Below, piece by piece: positions 43,702-56,537 of a stretch of DNA of 64,000 bases. Location: positions 2,363,831 through 2,427,830 of the forward strand of contig BCIA01000002.1 of assembly GCA_001599815.1 (NCBI GenBank), in the 5' to 3' direction. The position numbers and the translations under genes are program-made. The notes below the pieces were generated by a model. It worked only from the letters and a program-made list of their open reading frames with translations, had not been told where the DNA came from and did no database searches. This DNA comes from Furcasterigmium furcatum. Taxonomy: Eukaryota > Ascomycota > Sordariomycetes > Glomerellales > Plectosphaerellaceae. Numbering within the stretch: the first letter of the stretch is position 1; every line of letters starts with the position of its first letter.

Positions 43702-45525
43702 ATGGCTCGACAAGGCCCGGGACAAGGCGAGAGAGGCAGCGACATGGACACCGATCAATCTGCCTCAGGCCAATCAAAGCGGCCGGCATTCCAACACCGC
43801 GAAAGCGAGACCTCGCTGGCCAGCGATCACACCAGAGACAGCAGCAATTCCAAGGACCATCACCGTCCGAAGCTTCATCATCACCACAGCCACCATCACC
43901 ACCAGAAGCATGTTGTAGGAGGCGGCGGTCGACTCCACGCCCGCATCCCCTCCTCAAAAGCGCTGCACAAACATCACGGCCCGACCACCTCCAAGACCGC
44001 CCACCGCCGACACGCCTCCCCGTCCCCAGAGCGAACCAGCACGAGCCACAGCCACCGCCGAGTCCAGTCGGAAGCCAAACTCTCCCGCGACAGCTCATCT
44101 TCCAATCTGAAGTCCAACGCCTCCACCTCCAGCCTCCGCCGCAACAAGTCGCACGTCGAGGTCCACAAGCGGACTAAGTCGTCCGACAAGTTAAAGCGGA
44201 CGGCATCCAATCCCGCCGTCAACAAGGTCAAGTCGACGACCAAGTCCTCGGTACACTTCGACCTGGGAACCGACGGCCCCGAAGACGAATGGGTCGACGC
44301 CAGCGGCTCTGCATCGCCCTACCTCTCGCGCCGAGGGTCAATGGCAAGCGGTCAGTCGTCCGCGAAACCAGGTAGTGCCAGCGCAAGCGGCTCGCGGCCT
44401 CACACTCCCCGCGATCAACAACCGCCCCGAGCCCGGTCCTCGTCACCTGACCAGGAGACGGCCCAACACAAGGAGTACCTCACATCCCGATTACTACAAC
44501 GAACACCCTCCCAGGGTGCTCCCCCCCAGATGACGCACGATACCGTCTCGGTCTCGAGGAGTCGGTCCCCCGACTCCCTGAGTCGTCAGTCAACTCTGAG
44601 CAACGATGGCGTGAGCGCCTCCGTCAAAGCCCCGGCCGGCAGCGCAGGCAGGGATGAGCTCACTTCGCGGTTCGTCGGTGCCGCCAGCTCAGGCGGGCGC
44701 AACGATACGTCATTCTACTCGAGCCCGTCACGGAGTGGCGGCCGCCAGTCAGAGGAAGTACGGAGGCCACAGTCGGCGGGCGGCGCAACCCGAGAGCGAG
44801 GCGGGACGGACGAGGACGCCGACCGCAGTGCTCTCGCACCTCGCTCGACACGACGAGCGGCGCCGCCGGCAGGCCAGTCCCGGATTCAACAAAAGCTGAA
44901 CTTGCAGCGGGCGAGCTCCGTCATCGAGCCCAGCCAGGCTGTCGGCGGTGGTATGGGACTGGGCAGCATGGGGATGGGCATGGGCATGGGCGTGGGAACC
45001 GTGGGTGCCACTCCCCTCGTGGGCGTTGCCGGACCCGGTTACGACGGTACTTCGAGCCGCGATCCTCGCGTCGGCAAGCAACTGGAGAAGACAGGGATGG
45101 AGTATCTCAGCGTGCGCCGGTACCAGAACCCCGTTGCCCGATCGCTTGATCGGGTGATCCGGATGCAAGAGGCGAAGATGCCGCGGCGCATCCCACCAGG
45201 AAGGAACGGCGCCATCGCGCCTCTGGGGAACGGCAAGCTACACTCACGACCTGGCACGGGTCACGCGCGCAATGTCAGCCTGGGCAGCGCAATGCCACCG
45301 CCGGAGAGGAGGCCTGTCACGCCGAGGGCGCAGTCTATCAGGACCCTGCACAGCACCGGCGGTGGATCGAGCTACGAGGGCGACGATGGCCGGAACGGCG
45401 GAGCGAACGGTCTCAGCGGGTCGAGCCTGGTCGGTGGCGAGGACGAAGTGGCCGCGGACGGGCTCAACGCCTTGTTGAGGAATATGTGGGAGAAGAGCAC
45501 GGACTTGAGCGCCAGCCAGGACTAG
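43702..45525 (+). CDS. TCO89-like TORC1-associated protein
   Basis: Intronless, 607 residues from the ATG at 43702 (the frame extends upstream, but only with non-ATG codons). The protein is disordered and basic, with a His-rich segment (LHHHHSHHHHQKH), Ser/Arg repeats of 14-3-3 or kinase type (RTKSSDKLKRTASNPAVN), and the conserved motif VHFDLGTDGPEDEWVDASGS followed by SPYLSRRGS. This motif and the surrounding LHARIPSSKALHKHH are what I recall of fungal Tco89 domains. The C-terminal 120 residues include PLVGVAGPGYDGTSSRDPRV and a more ordered end (LNALLRNMWEKSTDLSASQD). TCO89 is a TORC1 subunit at the vacuolar membrane that links nutrient state to growth. The assignment rests on motif memory only, so I leave the symbol blank. 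Confidence 0.72.
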   Translation: MARQGPGQGERGSDMDTDQSASGQSKRPAFQHRESETSLASDHTRDSSNSKDHHRPKLHHHHSHHHHQKHVVGGGGRLHARIPSSKALHKHHGPTTSKTAHRRHASPSPERTSTSHSHRRVQSEAKLSRDSSSSNLKSNASTSSLRRNKSHVEVHKRTKSSDKLKRTASNPAVNKVKSTTKSSVHFDLGTDGPEDEWVDASGSASPYLSRRGSMASGQSSAKPGSASASGSRPHTPRDQQPPRARSSSPDQETAQHKEYLTSRLLQRTPSQGAPPQMTHDTVSVSRSRSPDSLSRQSTLSNDGVSASVKAPAGSAGRDELTSRFVGAASSGGRNDTSFYSSPSRSGGRQSEEVRRPQSAGGATRERGGTDEDADRSALAPRSTRRAAPPAGQSRIQQKLNLQRASSVIEPSQAVGGGMGLGSMGMGMGMGVGTVGATPLVGVAGPGYDGTSSRDPRVGKQLEKTGMEYLSVRRYQNPVARSLDRVIRMQEAKMPRRIPPGRNGAIAPLGNGKLHSRPGTGHARNVSLGSAMPPPERRPVTPRAQSIRTLHSTGGGSSYEGDDGRNGGANGLSGSSLVGGEDEVAADGLNALLRNMWEKSTDLSASQD

Positions 45526-46609
45526 GAGCCATCTGACGCCAGTCGGTTAATGCTGGATACAGCATGCCGTGCCCCATGACATTTGCATCATGGCCTTTCG
45601 CTACGTTGGAGGAGAATATGATTTGCGCAAGGTGCCCGCCCGCCCTGGCTGAAAGTCGCCGAATATCCTTGATCTTCGGGTACGATGGTTAGCTCAGACG
45701 CGCGGGGGATATTAGACGGGAGTGAGCTTATACCCATGTTCTACTTGGAAAATACGATCGAGATTCTGTCTTGCGAGTACATTCCCCGATGCCTGTGAAA
45801 GTCCATAATGGTCATGGTAGAGAGAGCCCATCCGCGGGTTGTCTCGTTCGACAACCCAGGATCGACCACCACATCCTGATAGTTCCGATGCTATATATTC
45901 ATGATTAAAAGGCTAGGTCTTACTTCGATCTCACTCAAAATGCTACGATAGCAGCAATATTTGCAGTGTCGACGAAGAGCCCGATGTTTCAGTCAGGAGA
46001 AAACCCAGTCCAGTGCACATTGAGCGCCTCGCTGCTACCATAGTATGATGGATACATGACTGACGTTTGACTCGTTGAGGAACAAGGCTCAGATTTCGTT
46101 TCAATGCTCATGAATTATCTACCTCTCGACGTGACATGCTACTTACCAGAAGACCCTCCGGCGTCCGGTACTCCTCCAAGTCTTGACGTCTCGTCCGGTC
46201 CAAGTGGGGGATCATGACAGTCACCGGATCAGCCTTGGTCTTTTGCACTTCACAATCACAGCAGCCTGGGTCTGAAAAGATTGAAATGATACTGTAGTTG
46301 ATCTTGCCAACCTGCTTCCGTTCCGTGCCAGAATAACCTCACCATCTAGCATGCAGTTCCCCGGGCAGTCAGTTGTGTGTATGATCCGACGAGCTTGTCT
46401 CGTCTGCCGCCTCTGTCCAAGTGGTATAATCCCGTCAACAAAGAAAACCCCGCAAAGAGCGCCCTGACAAAAAAGAAGAAGCAAACGGTATCCAAGCCCT
46501 CGAGCGGCATGCAATGCATCCTGTGTGACATGCCAGTAATTTTGTCGTCGTCATTATTCATCGCCTCAATGCGTTGCCGGCGCTCGATTCGATGAGGGTG
46601 TGTGTGTAT
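45526..46609. other. Convergent 3' region, no gene
   Basis: 1.08 kb between two convergent genes. The composition is more A/T-rich than the coding blocks. Short frames such as 46221-46595 have no domain. Confidence 0.5.
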
Positions 46610-47654
46610 TTACTTGGTCAAAAAGCCAAGGTAGTCGGCCACGATGAGCGTCACCATGCTAGAGAGAGAGAAAAGTTAGTCCATTGAAGGCGTCCTTGGT
46701 TTGAATGCATGGGGGTGAGACTTACGCATGAGGCGCGATGCGGACATAGTACGTTCCGAATCCACGGTAGAATCTCATGATGCCCTCCTGAGCAGTGACC
46801 TTGGTGAAGCAATCAACCATGCCCTTGTACGGCAGCTTGCCGTCGGGGCCCTTGCTCTGCTTCTGCAGGCGCGTCTTGACAAAGTCGAAGGGCAAGCTGA
46901 AGAAACTGGCGAAGAAGCCGGCGATGGCAGAGGCTGTCAGGGTCTGGGCCTGGGGGCTCAGGCTGGTCGTCTGCTTCAGCTGCGACTTGGCCTCGGAGAA
47001 GAAGGCGAGCTGGCCGAAGTTGAGAGCCATGGCCCTGACAACGGTGGGTGCGGCACCAGCCCACAGGGCGGCGACACCTTCAGATCTGGCGATGGACGAC
47101 AGAGCATCAATGACGGACTTGTAGTTCTTGCGCTCGGCGAGGGGCTTGAGGCCGTCCGACTGCATGCGAATCAGGGCCAAGTCGGCAGGGTTGCCGATCA
47201 TGGCAGCAATACCACCAGCAGCCAGGCCGGCAGTGGCACGCTCGGAGAAGCCAATCTTGCGGCCCTGATCGTTTGCGCGCTTGGTGAGGGAGCCCATGAA
47301 GGTATCGAAGAAGCCGAGACGGGCGGTTGTGTAGACGGCCTGGCGGAGAAGGCCAGCAGACAGACCGGTGTACAGGTCCATGGCCTTGCCGGAAGCAAGG
47401 ATGTCGCGGGTGACAGACAGCGGCGTGGGCTTGGGGCCGCCAGCAACACCCTCGCCGGCCAGCTGGATGCGGACCTTGATCATGTCGACGGGCTGGATGA
47501 CGCTGGTGGCCACCATGCCGCTGATGCCACCGTTGACGAAGGGCAGGGCGGCACGGACGAAGGGTGTGTGGAGGAAGTCGGTGGCCACGGCGGCCGGCTC
47601 TGTCTTCGCGGAACCCATGACGTCGGTAGCTTCCTTAAAGGCACCAGAGCTCAT
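46610..47654 (-). CDS. Mitochondrial carrier, 2-oxoglutarate/malate type (SLC25)
   Basis: Two exons: 46726-47654 and 46610-46658 (67-bp intron), giving 325 residues. The second exon adds only MVTLIVADYLGFLTK. Three mitochondrial-carrier repeats are visible, with signature motifs QPVDMIKVRIQ, NPADLALIRMQ and LPFDFVKTRLQ. YTGLSAGLLRQAVYTTARLG matches the oxoglutarate/malate carrier (SLC25A11) signature and MALNFGQLAFFSEAKS the fourth helix. Six transmembrane helices span the inner membrane; the carrier would exchange 2-oxoglutarate with malate. The ATG at 47654 is the first in-frame ATG; the frame upstream uses a GTG. Dicarboxylate or other subfamilies are possible. The N-terminus (MSSGAFKEATDVMGS) lacks a presequence, as usual for carriers. 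Confidence 0.9.
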
Positions 47655-50600
47655 GTCGAAAGGACGGGGAGACACTAGACTGCAGAGCCGGAGAGGCTTC
47701 GCAGTCGATGTCTAAGTGTGAGGGGGGGTAGGGAAGGGAGGGGGATGTGATATCTGTAAGACCTGCTCAGTCTATTTCAGATAGGTAGTGGAAAAGGTAA
47801 TATGTGTAAGTCGAAGGCGAGCTAGATGAAGAGAGGAGAGGTCAGTCAGTCAGTCGGTTCGCCAGCTGTGGGAGGGCAGAGCATCATATAAGTTTCTCGA
47901 AGCCAAGGCCAGCCCGGGGGACACCACCACCCACTGGGGTCCGATCCTGGGTCCTGGGTCCTGGGCCTGCCCGCCATGTTTCGCCATGGCTCAACCGTCC
48001 CGCGGAGTCTCACGGTGAAGGCTGCTGGCTGGGTGGGGGACCATTGCACACTCGAGCACCGGTCTTGGATATGTCCATCGCAGGTAGTGCCAAGCAGGGA
48101 GCTTCGACGGCTGCCAGCCAGCCAGGCCAGGTCCCACCCGCGCCGGCGTAATTGGGGATGGGGCCGTCGTTCTCGAAAGAGAGGAGGTGCAGGCAGGGCC
48201 ATGGCTTGGCCAAACGATGACCGAGGGCCATCATCGGGCCTGGCTGGGTTTACGTCGGCCCTAGGGGACTAGCCCCCATGATGCCGGGAGAGCTCGCGCA
48301 TTCCGGCCGGCTACCAGGTCGCTATGCAATCATGGCTGCGGCATTGGTCTGAGGCACGACCTGAGGGTGGATACCGTAGCAGCTGTGCATCGGAAAAGAT
48401 AGGGAGAGGTGTATGGGCAGGGCTCCGAGTGCGGGAGCCGTGTGGGACAGCCGCAGTGGAGGGGCAGCTCGGGTCGGGGAGGGGGGGGGCTTGTCGGGGG
48501 GGTCAGGCACCATTCGGGGGGACCTAGTGAGATGGAGAGCTGGAATCTGGGCAGCGCGAACATGCGCCCCGCTTCATCGTCGGAGGGTCCATGCTCCGCC
48601 TGGCGGCAGCGTCGACGACGACGACGTTGGTGCAAGGGTCCGGACGTGTATGTATGGATTGAAATGAGCGAGGACTTACTTGCCGATGTGCGCCTGGAAT
48701 ATCGCGCAGGGAGACAGCAAGGAACGATCCGTGCTTGTCGGGAGAGAAGCGAGGGGCTGACCGAGCCGGGAACTGGCTAGCAGCAAGTCGGCGTTGTTGG
48801 TGAAGATCGGCTGTGGTGCCGTGCTGTGCAAGCAGCTGTCTGTAAGTATGCTTCGACCAGCCAAGTCGGCTGTGTGGGAAGAGAACCCAGATTGAGACCC
48901 GGGAATAAGTACTCGGCGCTGGAGGTGCTTTCGGATCGGAGGAGAGGGGAGTACGGCACGTAGTATGTACGGAATACTTTCGAGCGAGGCGAGACGGAAG
49001 TCGAATAAATGATGGACGATGAGGGGAAGATGGGAAGGGGGGAAGATCGGAGGGACGGAGTGACACTGGCTCTTTATTAGGTACGATTGCTCGACCTACC
49101 TAACGAAGGTAACGTCCCCGAGTTGGGGATGGAGGGAGGGGATGTAAACAGCAGCAGCAGCAACCGGCGTGTCATCAGTGTCAAGGCAATGCAGGCAACA
49201 CAGGCCGGTGGTGGTCAGGTCAAGCAGGGCCAACAATTTGGACCGGATCCCGGTCCCAGCACGTCCCACGTTGACCAGGACCTGCTGAGGATTCGACTAT
49301 TATTTATGAGCAAGTGTGCATCCGTCAGTCTTTGTTGAGATGCCGTGGTCCGCGGGCCTCGAGGTAGGATGAAGGCGTCCTCCGACCCCATCTCGCCATC
49401 TCGCTCGGTGTGCCCTCGAGCAGGGAGCGGGCGAGCAGCCAGCGTGGTGGAGGGCGGCGGCGGCGGGCGAGGCAGGTCGGGTCCAGGGCGCGTCAAAATC
49501 CGGTATTGGCTAGAGCATGTGCTTGGATCTCAATGAAGGCAACGCGGATGACGGTCACCTGTTTGCTACTAGGACGTAGTAGTGCTCCCATTGCTCCGTC
49601 TGGATGCGGGGTTGCGTCGTCGAGCTGGGGGAGTGGAAGCAGAGATGCTACCCCAGTTTTGTCCTTCTGTTACCCGCTGGCAGGTAGGTAGGTAGCTAGC
49701 ATCCATCGCATCAATGACGACGTCGGGGTAATGAGGTGGGAAACACGAGCAGGCTGTTGCAAGTCGATACCTAGGTAGGTAGCAGGCGCTGGCAGTCGAT
49801 GTCAGTGTGCAGGTGCCGGGCGAACGGCGGTTGACATAGGTTGTCAGTGCCGCCGCGAAGTGGACCTCTTCCGAGACTGGGCATCCATGTACAGCGTCCG
49901 TCCGTCTGTCTGAATCGCAGACCTCAGGGCTGGAGTCCCTTCGTCCATCCAGATGATGCTGTCTCAAGGGCAAGTCTCATAGACTTGTCTGCCCCAAGGT
50001 CCCGGGCTCGCGTGCCTGTCCAACGTCATGAAGAGGTCGAAGACAGGGGTGTTTACTTGGGGGGTGCCATCATCATCTGCAGAAGGAGGATGGGAGCGTC
50101 AAATCAGCCGCCGCCGCCGACGCCGCCGCCACACCGTTCTGCTCGTTCCTGTCGGTCTCAGCGAATTGCAGAACGCGGGGTACGGCCACGACGTCCGAGG
50201 AGGATTGGCAGCGAGTCCCATCGTGTTGTTTGTCTTGTGCCTAGTCTAATTGCTGGTAGTCGTCGTCGTCGTCGTTGTTCGGTCGACCCTCGGTACTCAG
50301 CGCCGAGGGGCCAGGGGTGTGTGTCTCTTCTTGGTGCTTTTGGTAAAGGAATGCACGAAGACGGAGCCTGCCTCGCTCAGCGTCTCTTGTCGTGGGTCTC
50401 AGGCCAGAATGAATGGCAGCTGCAGCTGGTCTGTGCCTTCCTCGTCCTCAACGTGGGCCTTCCCAAACCTTATTTGCGCTCACCTCTGCGCTCACCGAAC
50501 TCGGGTTGTCCTCCCTCACCTTGCTCACCGACACAGGCGGAGCTCCGGGCTGATTCTCACCGCCAGCTCGGGCAAGGTACGCACTTATTTGCACTGCAAT

Positions 50601-52424
50601 CCTTCGGGAGAGCGCCTCCTTAGCTTGTGAAATTGGACCCCCCACGTTTCAGTAATTCGAGTCCATCGAAAAGTTTGACATCTCAACGGATTGCCATCCG
50701 TCCTCCGGTTCACGGGCTCCGAAACCGCCCAGGCCACTCGGACAGCTCAACCAAAAACACAAACTCCATCTGCTGAGATGTCTGAATCAAGACACCCTTG
50801 TTGAATGGGCGGCAAGGGGCGGCTTGCATCGCATGTCGTCTTCCTCGGGGCTTATTCCCGACCATTGCCCGCGGGCCCCGTTGAGCCTCCCCTGAACGTC
50901 CATCCCTGGACCGGACCTTGGGTTGGGACGAGACGGATGTTTGTTGTTGCGTCGTCCTCCCAACGCTGCATCATCGGTCGGACAATCTTTCTTGTTTGGC
51001 CCCGTCGAGCACCGCGGAGCCACAGGGCTGAACAGGCGTCTACGAATACAGACAATGAGCATTTGCCCGGCCGCCCGGGCCGCAGATAGGTGGAAAAACG
51101 ACAGCCCACCGAGAAGGGGACACGGAAAAGCCGCACTCAGCGCGCGCGCTCGCTGCTGCACTGGCCTCGCTCGAGCTCCACCGGAGAATCATTTTCGTCG
51201 TCTCTCGCCTCGCCTGCTTGACGACGGCGGCAGAGACAAAACACGGGCCAGGCACAGCGCGCGGCCGTAGCACGGCAATATGCCACCCTTCCGTCTTGGC
51301 TGGGCCTCGACGACACCCATTCTTCAAATGTGAAATGAGCCCCTCGCCATTGGGCCGTCCCTGGCAGATGGGGACAGACAGTTGACGTAGTAGCGTCCAC
51401 GGTGAAGCGTCCAGCGGGCGTCTGATGTTGTTTCCTGGTCTTGTCGCTGCAAGCTCCCTAACATGGAACGCCGTTCGGGTCGTCATCCCGAATGCTTAAT
51501 TGCCTCCGACGAGAGACACACGAGTGGTGTCAGTCTGATGTCGATCATGCTACGGAACGGACGAGACGCCCAAGTCCTCTCGCCCTGTCCTTGCTCGCTG
51601 TTGGATCTACCGTCTGGCAGCAAGTATCATCGTGCCCTCATACCCAGTCGTGATACGCGGGGTCCTTGTTGGTCCAGAGGCCCTGCTGTGCTAAGCATAC
51701 CAAACCCCTGGATTTGATGCACTCCACCGTACATGTAAGTACCTGCTCGGGATGACCCGCCTCCTTCACTCACCGTCCTCACGACCCTGTCTGGCCGAGA
51801 CTTGGCCCGCCCGATCGCCCCGTCCACCGGCCTCATGCGTTGATTGACGGAGCCAAGACCCTTCTCGAACAAGGTGAGAAGCGCCGCGCCGTCATTTCCG
51901 ACACCGAGCCCCCTTTACCGCCGAGTCTACTGCTCGGCTCCACGCCAGCACCGAGCCCGCAACACCATTCACGGATGCTGTCGACGGACATGTCCTCCTC
52001 CTATTTCGGCTATGTTGACGCTCACCATCCTGTTCTTCCCGATCAAGTCGTCGTGCATAGTCCGGATCTGGGGGAGCGAGCACTCTTATCCGAGGCTGAG
52101 GCCTCCTGGGCTCGTTTTTATCATCATGGTTGATCCGAGCTCGAGATAATGCCTCATCCGCCCCCTGCATACATCCCATCCGGATACGGCCAGCCCACAG
52201 AGGTGCTAATTCCGGGGTCGTCACCATGAAGCCATCATCACATCTCCGAGCCCATATGCCGCCCGACTCCGAGGACGGATGCCGAAGCCTGACGCACAGC
52301 AATCCTTGTATCGAAGATGACGGATGACTATGCTGATAATAATTGGTAGTTCTGTTCCGGTAACAACGCTACTGTATAGCTACGGTATTCCAGGTCATCG
52401 AAGCAAAACACCATATCCGGCCTC
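47655..52424. other. 4.8-kb region without a convincing gene
   Basis: This is the longest gap in the window. It is GC-rich with many short Arg/Pro/Ser/Gly frames on both strands and no recognisable domain. The left end is the carrier's promoter and leader. A good minus-strand donor (AGTAAGT, G at 48679) and a pyrimidine-rich acceptor-like stretch near 47705 would allow a spliced 5'-UTR. Small repeats are TCCTGGG x3 at 47945, GTCA at 47841 and a CCG-rich stretch near 50107. A long noncoding RNA cannot be excluded. Confidence 0.5.
47945..47965 (+). repeat. Short tandem repeat (TCCTGGG)3
   Basis: Three perfect 7-bp copies in the noncoding region upstream of the carrier gene. Confidence 0.8.
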
Positions 52425-55400
52425 TCACCGAAATGGGCTGCCCTTACCTGGAGTTGGGTGCAGTCCCAAAGCCGGTGGGCGGCGCAGCGGCGTCGTCGGC
52501 CCCGGCCCGCCCTCTATGGGCAACGGCGGTGTCTCTGTCCTCTGAACATCTTCGCCTTCTCGCTTCGGCGGCCGGAAACCAACGTCCTTGCCCGTGTTGT
52601 AGATATCGTGCAGCATCTGGTCCCACGTCCCCGTCGCCACGAACTCCTGGTACTTCCTGTACAGCCGCAGTGCCGTCCTCGAATCCTCGATCGAATCGTG
52701 AGTCTCCTTTTGGATGTTCTCACGAAGCACGATCCACGCGAGAAACGCCAGCGAAAGCTTGCGCAGACGCGTGTGGAGGTAGTACAGCTCGATGGTGTCG
52801 ATGACTTGCGCCTTGGGGATGTGTATGTTGATGACGCGGAAGTCTTGTTTGAGGCCATGGCCCAGGAACTTGCATCCCAGGTTGACGAGGATCCAGAGCT
52901 TCTTGTAAGCTACCTTGAGTGACACGAGGCTGTGCTTGGAGAGCCGCGGGTCGAGATCCGCCTCCGTGATTCCGGAAAATGCGGTTAGATAATCGACAAT
53001 CGGCTCTCGTATGAGTATGTAGTCGTCAATGAACGGCTCGCCTTCGTCTGCCCCCTCGCCCCGCACTGCAGATGCTCTCGCGAGTGCGTACACCTTGGGT
53101 CGGATGGTCTCCCTCTCACCCTCCGAATTCATTTCGATCTCTGGTTGCCGGACGGCCACAAACTCTGTGTCGATGGCGATGATGGTGTCGGGCCCGGGCT
53201 TCTCTGTGTTGACATCGAGCGTCTTGTAGGTTCGACTTTCGTGGAGGTGACTGGTCTCATGTTAGCACAAGACACATCTGCAGAGATCAAGAGCAGGAAT
53301 GGTCGCACCTGAAGTCCGTGAACAGCAGCGAGGTGTCAATCCTGTCTTTCCAAGCAGTATCTAGCCTGTTGTTGGCCTCCTTCACTTGATACGTTATCAC
53401 AGATGGCATCTTCCAGTTCGTGCTGAACGAGAGCGCCTCCTCCGTCGACACTGGGCGGACAAGGAAGTCGTTGAAAAGGTGCCATTGACTCGCTTCCGGT
53501 GCTTCGGGGAGTGAGTGCGCGACTGCAGAAGGTCAGCATATTCTAACACCACACATGCTGGGGCCGGTCGGCCTACCGTTGACCATGCCGACGAGGTGAG
53601 ATCGTTGGCTGGGGCTCGCCTCGATATCGATGGCCATTCCGATGAGAGAATACACAGTGATGTTGTGAATGCCTCGTTGCAGATGCAAAGCCAGATCCTC
53701 GCCCTCGTAACAGAAGAACTGGCCATGGTCGACAATGACGCCAATCTCTTCTGGGAGGAAATCTGGCGCGGCCCACAGTCGGCGGTGCTCAAGCGTCTTG
53801 ATGGCGGTGTTCAGCACGAGGACTTCAGGTATGCTGCTGATGGTTCGCCTGCTCGAGTTGGGCTGATATCGCTGGCATTGTGGGCACCACCCTTTCGAGT
53901 TGCCCTCCCGTTCGACGCTGGCCTTGAGTACTTGGGAGAAGGTCACCTTGGGCAGCTTCTGGTTCCTGATGGGAGCTTTCTGCACATGGATCAGTATGAA
54001 AGGGCTCCGCACATCAAAGGGACTTGCATACTGCCTGGGGATATATGAGCTCCGTGACGTTGGCTGGGCCTGGGCGTGTGTATTCGCTTCTGCAGTTCTG
54101 GCACCTGATGAACTCGGTTGCCACGGTTTGCAATGCCTTCCAATATTAGCCAGTCGTTGCCCAGCTAGGACAGCTGCGTTCTTACCTGCTGCATTTGGTT
54201 CGCTGAGGGAGAAGTAAGTCTGAAGTCGTCAACGATCTTGTCCAAGAGGAAGCGAGACAATCGTTGTAGCATGGCCGGCAGCAGTGCGCCGCTCAAATCT
54301 TCCTCCAGGATCCCCAGCTGCGCAGCTACATGATGCATTAGATTTTGAGTCTAACATGCGAGGGCATGACGAACCTTGGGGCTGATGACTGAGGGCCTTG
54401 AGTAGATTTGTCGCCTGGCAAATGGAGCCATCGGCTTTCTGCAGCATGTCGAACAAGAAACCGAGTTCGCAGAGCAGGCATGTCTCCTCGACGCATGACG
54501 TGGCAGTATGTTGGAACGCCAGGTTCCTTAGGATAGGCGTGAAATGGATGACTTGCAAGAGTGCATTGGCGTATGAGTTGGCGATGTGAATCTCCAGACC
54601 GGAGTAGGGCGTCTTGTTGTAGAATCTGAAATGATGTCAGCTAGATAAGTCGAGCGCTGGTGGAGGACGATGGAAGCCATACCCGAAATCGAAATCGTCC
54701 ACGCCGAATTTGCTGTATTTGATCTCGACATTCCGATACATCGGCGGACAGTCCGTCTTGCGGTCTGCGCTGCCCAGCTTCGCCAGTTCGTCCACTTCGT
54801 CCTCTGTACCTTTGCCTGCGGTATTTGCCGACTCCCTCGCCTTCTCGCTGAGGAACTTGGGGGCTTGGATTCCGGCAGAGGCCGCTTTGTCTGACTTCCG
54901 CGTGTCTTCGATCTGGTTGCGACGGGTTCCCCGGGTGTTGGCACCATACATACCAAACTCGGTATTTTTGAGGCCCGAGAGGAACTGCTGGTCAATGGTG
55001 GGAGGCGGCGCCCCAACATCGGAGACCATATCAGGCCAAGCCGAAAGGAGCGGCTCGCGATAATGCGGCATGCCGATCATGTTGAGTGGCCTGAACCAGT
55101 CTATCAGTCAACATGCCGAGGGAAGTGAAACAACGCCTGACTTACGTCTCGTGACTCCATTCAATGGCGGGCAGCGGCACTTCCGGGGCCGCAAAATCGG
55201 TGGGCTGTGGGAAATCAACAAAGCGGACTTTAGAAGGCGAGCCCCAGAGATGTATCTGAGAGGCCGAGTCTGCCATGGCTACAGCCTCGCCGGAGTCGGC
55301 GATCTCGAACATAGTAACGACGGCGTTTACAATGTTGATCTGCCGTACATTGCTGGTGTGTGGATTCATCAAGTCGACGATGTGAAGCTGACCAGTCTGC

Positions 55401-56537
55401 GACATGACAATGCTGGTTGTCGACATTCGGGGGTGCATTCGCACGAAGGCGCCGCCGGCGGGGAAGGGAATTGGGGGCATCGGCGACATCCGCTTGATGT
55501 CGAAGACGTTCAGGAACGGATCCGGCATGTAGGTCTGGCTCTGGCGCAGAGAGTATCCACAAGTAACGATGAAGTCGTGCTGAGCGTCCATGTCGCTGAT
55601 GAGCGCAGAGTGTGCCTTCCAGCTCCTAATCACAGCGAAGGTGACAGGATCGATCATATTGATCAGACCCTCCTTGGTGGCGGCGCATATGTATCTGCTC
55701 CTCTTCATGATTTTGTAATGATGTTCCGTGGGGGCCTACGCCATGTCAGCAATGCCGAACAGGGCCATCTTGCTGGCCTGGGTTCTCTGCTTGAAGTTGT
55801 ACCTCCTTGACGATTTCTCCCTTGTTCACATCGACCACGAACATCTTGTCCTGGAAACCGGCGACTAGGATTTCAGACTGTCCCTTAGACGTGAATCCCA
55901 TACAACGAAGGTCTTTGAAGTTGTCGTTCCTGCATCAGGGAGCTGGTTAGTCTGCTTCTCGCTGGGAAGGTCGGGTTTCGAGACGCACTGGATATGCCAT
56001 ATCGGAGGTCCTCGACGGAGAGCCATGTGGATGTCCCTGGCACCGAGGGTAATTATACCCTTCTCATTGACGAGAATCTGCCGGATATCGCCATGTGTAG
56101 TGTATGCTTTGAACGAGGTATATCTGGTCAAGTCGGAACCGTAGAATGATGTGACACGGCCCTAGCATCGAGTCAGAGGCAGGACGAGGGAGTCGGGGTC
56201 GGTGGCGGATGCACATACATAGTCGTTGCCCGTCCAGAGAAGCTCCTGCTGAGGGTCGAATGTCATTGTAGTTACGGGTGTAGCCATGGCCCTGACGCCC
56301 GGAGGCGGGAAGGGTATGCAGGCGACCTAGAATGCGACAACGCGCGCAAAGGTCAGCTTCGTTTCTGGAAATGTGGCATGAATAGCATTGCAGCGCAGGG
56401 ACATGGGCCTCCCCTTTCGCGCCGCAGACGAGAAGCAGAGACACCAGGCCATGATGCGAACCGGAATGGTCGTTGGCAAGGTGGATGGAAGGGCGCGCGT
56501 TCTTGGGCACACGTACTTGATCCCAGTCTCCGTCCAT
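52425..56537 (-). CDS. PAN2: PAN2, catalytic subunit of the Pan2-Pan3 poly(A) deadenylase
   Basis: Twelve exons (from 56537): 56517-56537, 56219-56326, 55989-56161, 55803-55929, 55146-55735, 54683-55090, 54375-54625, 54186-54325, 54032-54136, 53577-53979, 53309-53522 and 52425-53250, giving 1121 residues. Exon 1 has only 21 bp (MDGDWDQ). Order: WD40 propeller (about 1-340, with TPVTTMTFDPQQELLWTGND); linker that binds Pan3; a pseudo-ubiquitin-protease domain (IHIANSYANALLQ, without the catalytic Cys); and a C-terminal DEDDh exonuclease from about 870 (IAIDTEFV, GHGLKQDFRVINI, HDSIEDSRTALRLY). The complex trims poly(A) tails in the cytoplasm. A donor-like AG|GTAAGG in the last exon (GLHPTPG|KGSPFR) means the last few codons could be an alternative end. 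The direct reading is kept. Confidence 0.96.

Noticed and set aside
46728..47678. 316-codon plus frame antisense to the mitochondrial carrier
   Set aside because: Shadow frame; the minus strand carries the three carrier motifs.
48524..49066. 180-codon minus frame upstream of the carrier gene
   Set aside because: No recognisable family and low-complexity Pro/Ser/Arg composition; overlaps the probable leader of the carrier.
49841..50623. 260-codon frame in the long gene-free interval
   Set aside because: Arg/Pro/Ser-rich, no domain, no signal peptide, and similar frames occur on the opposite strand; typical of random GC-rich DNA.
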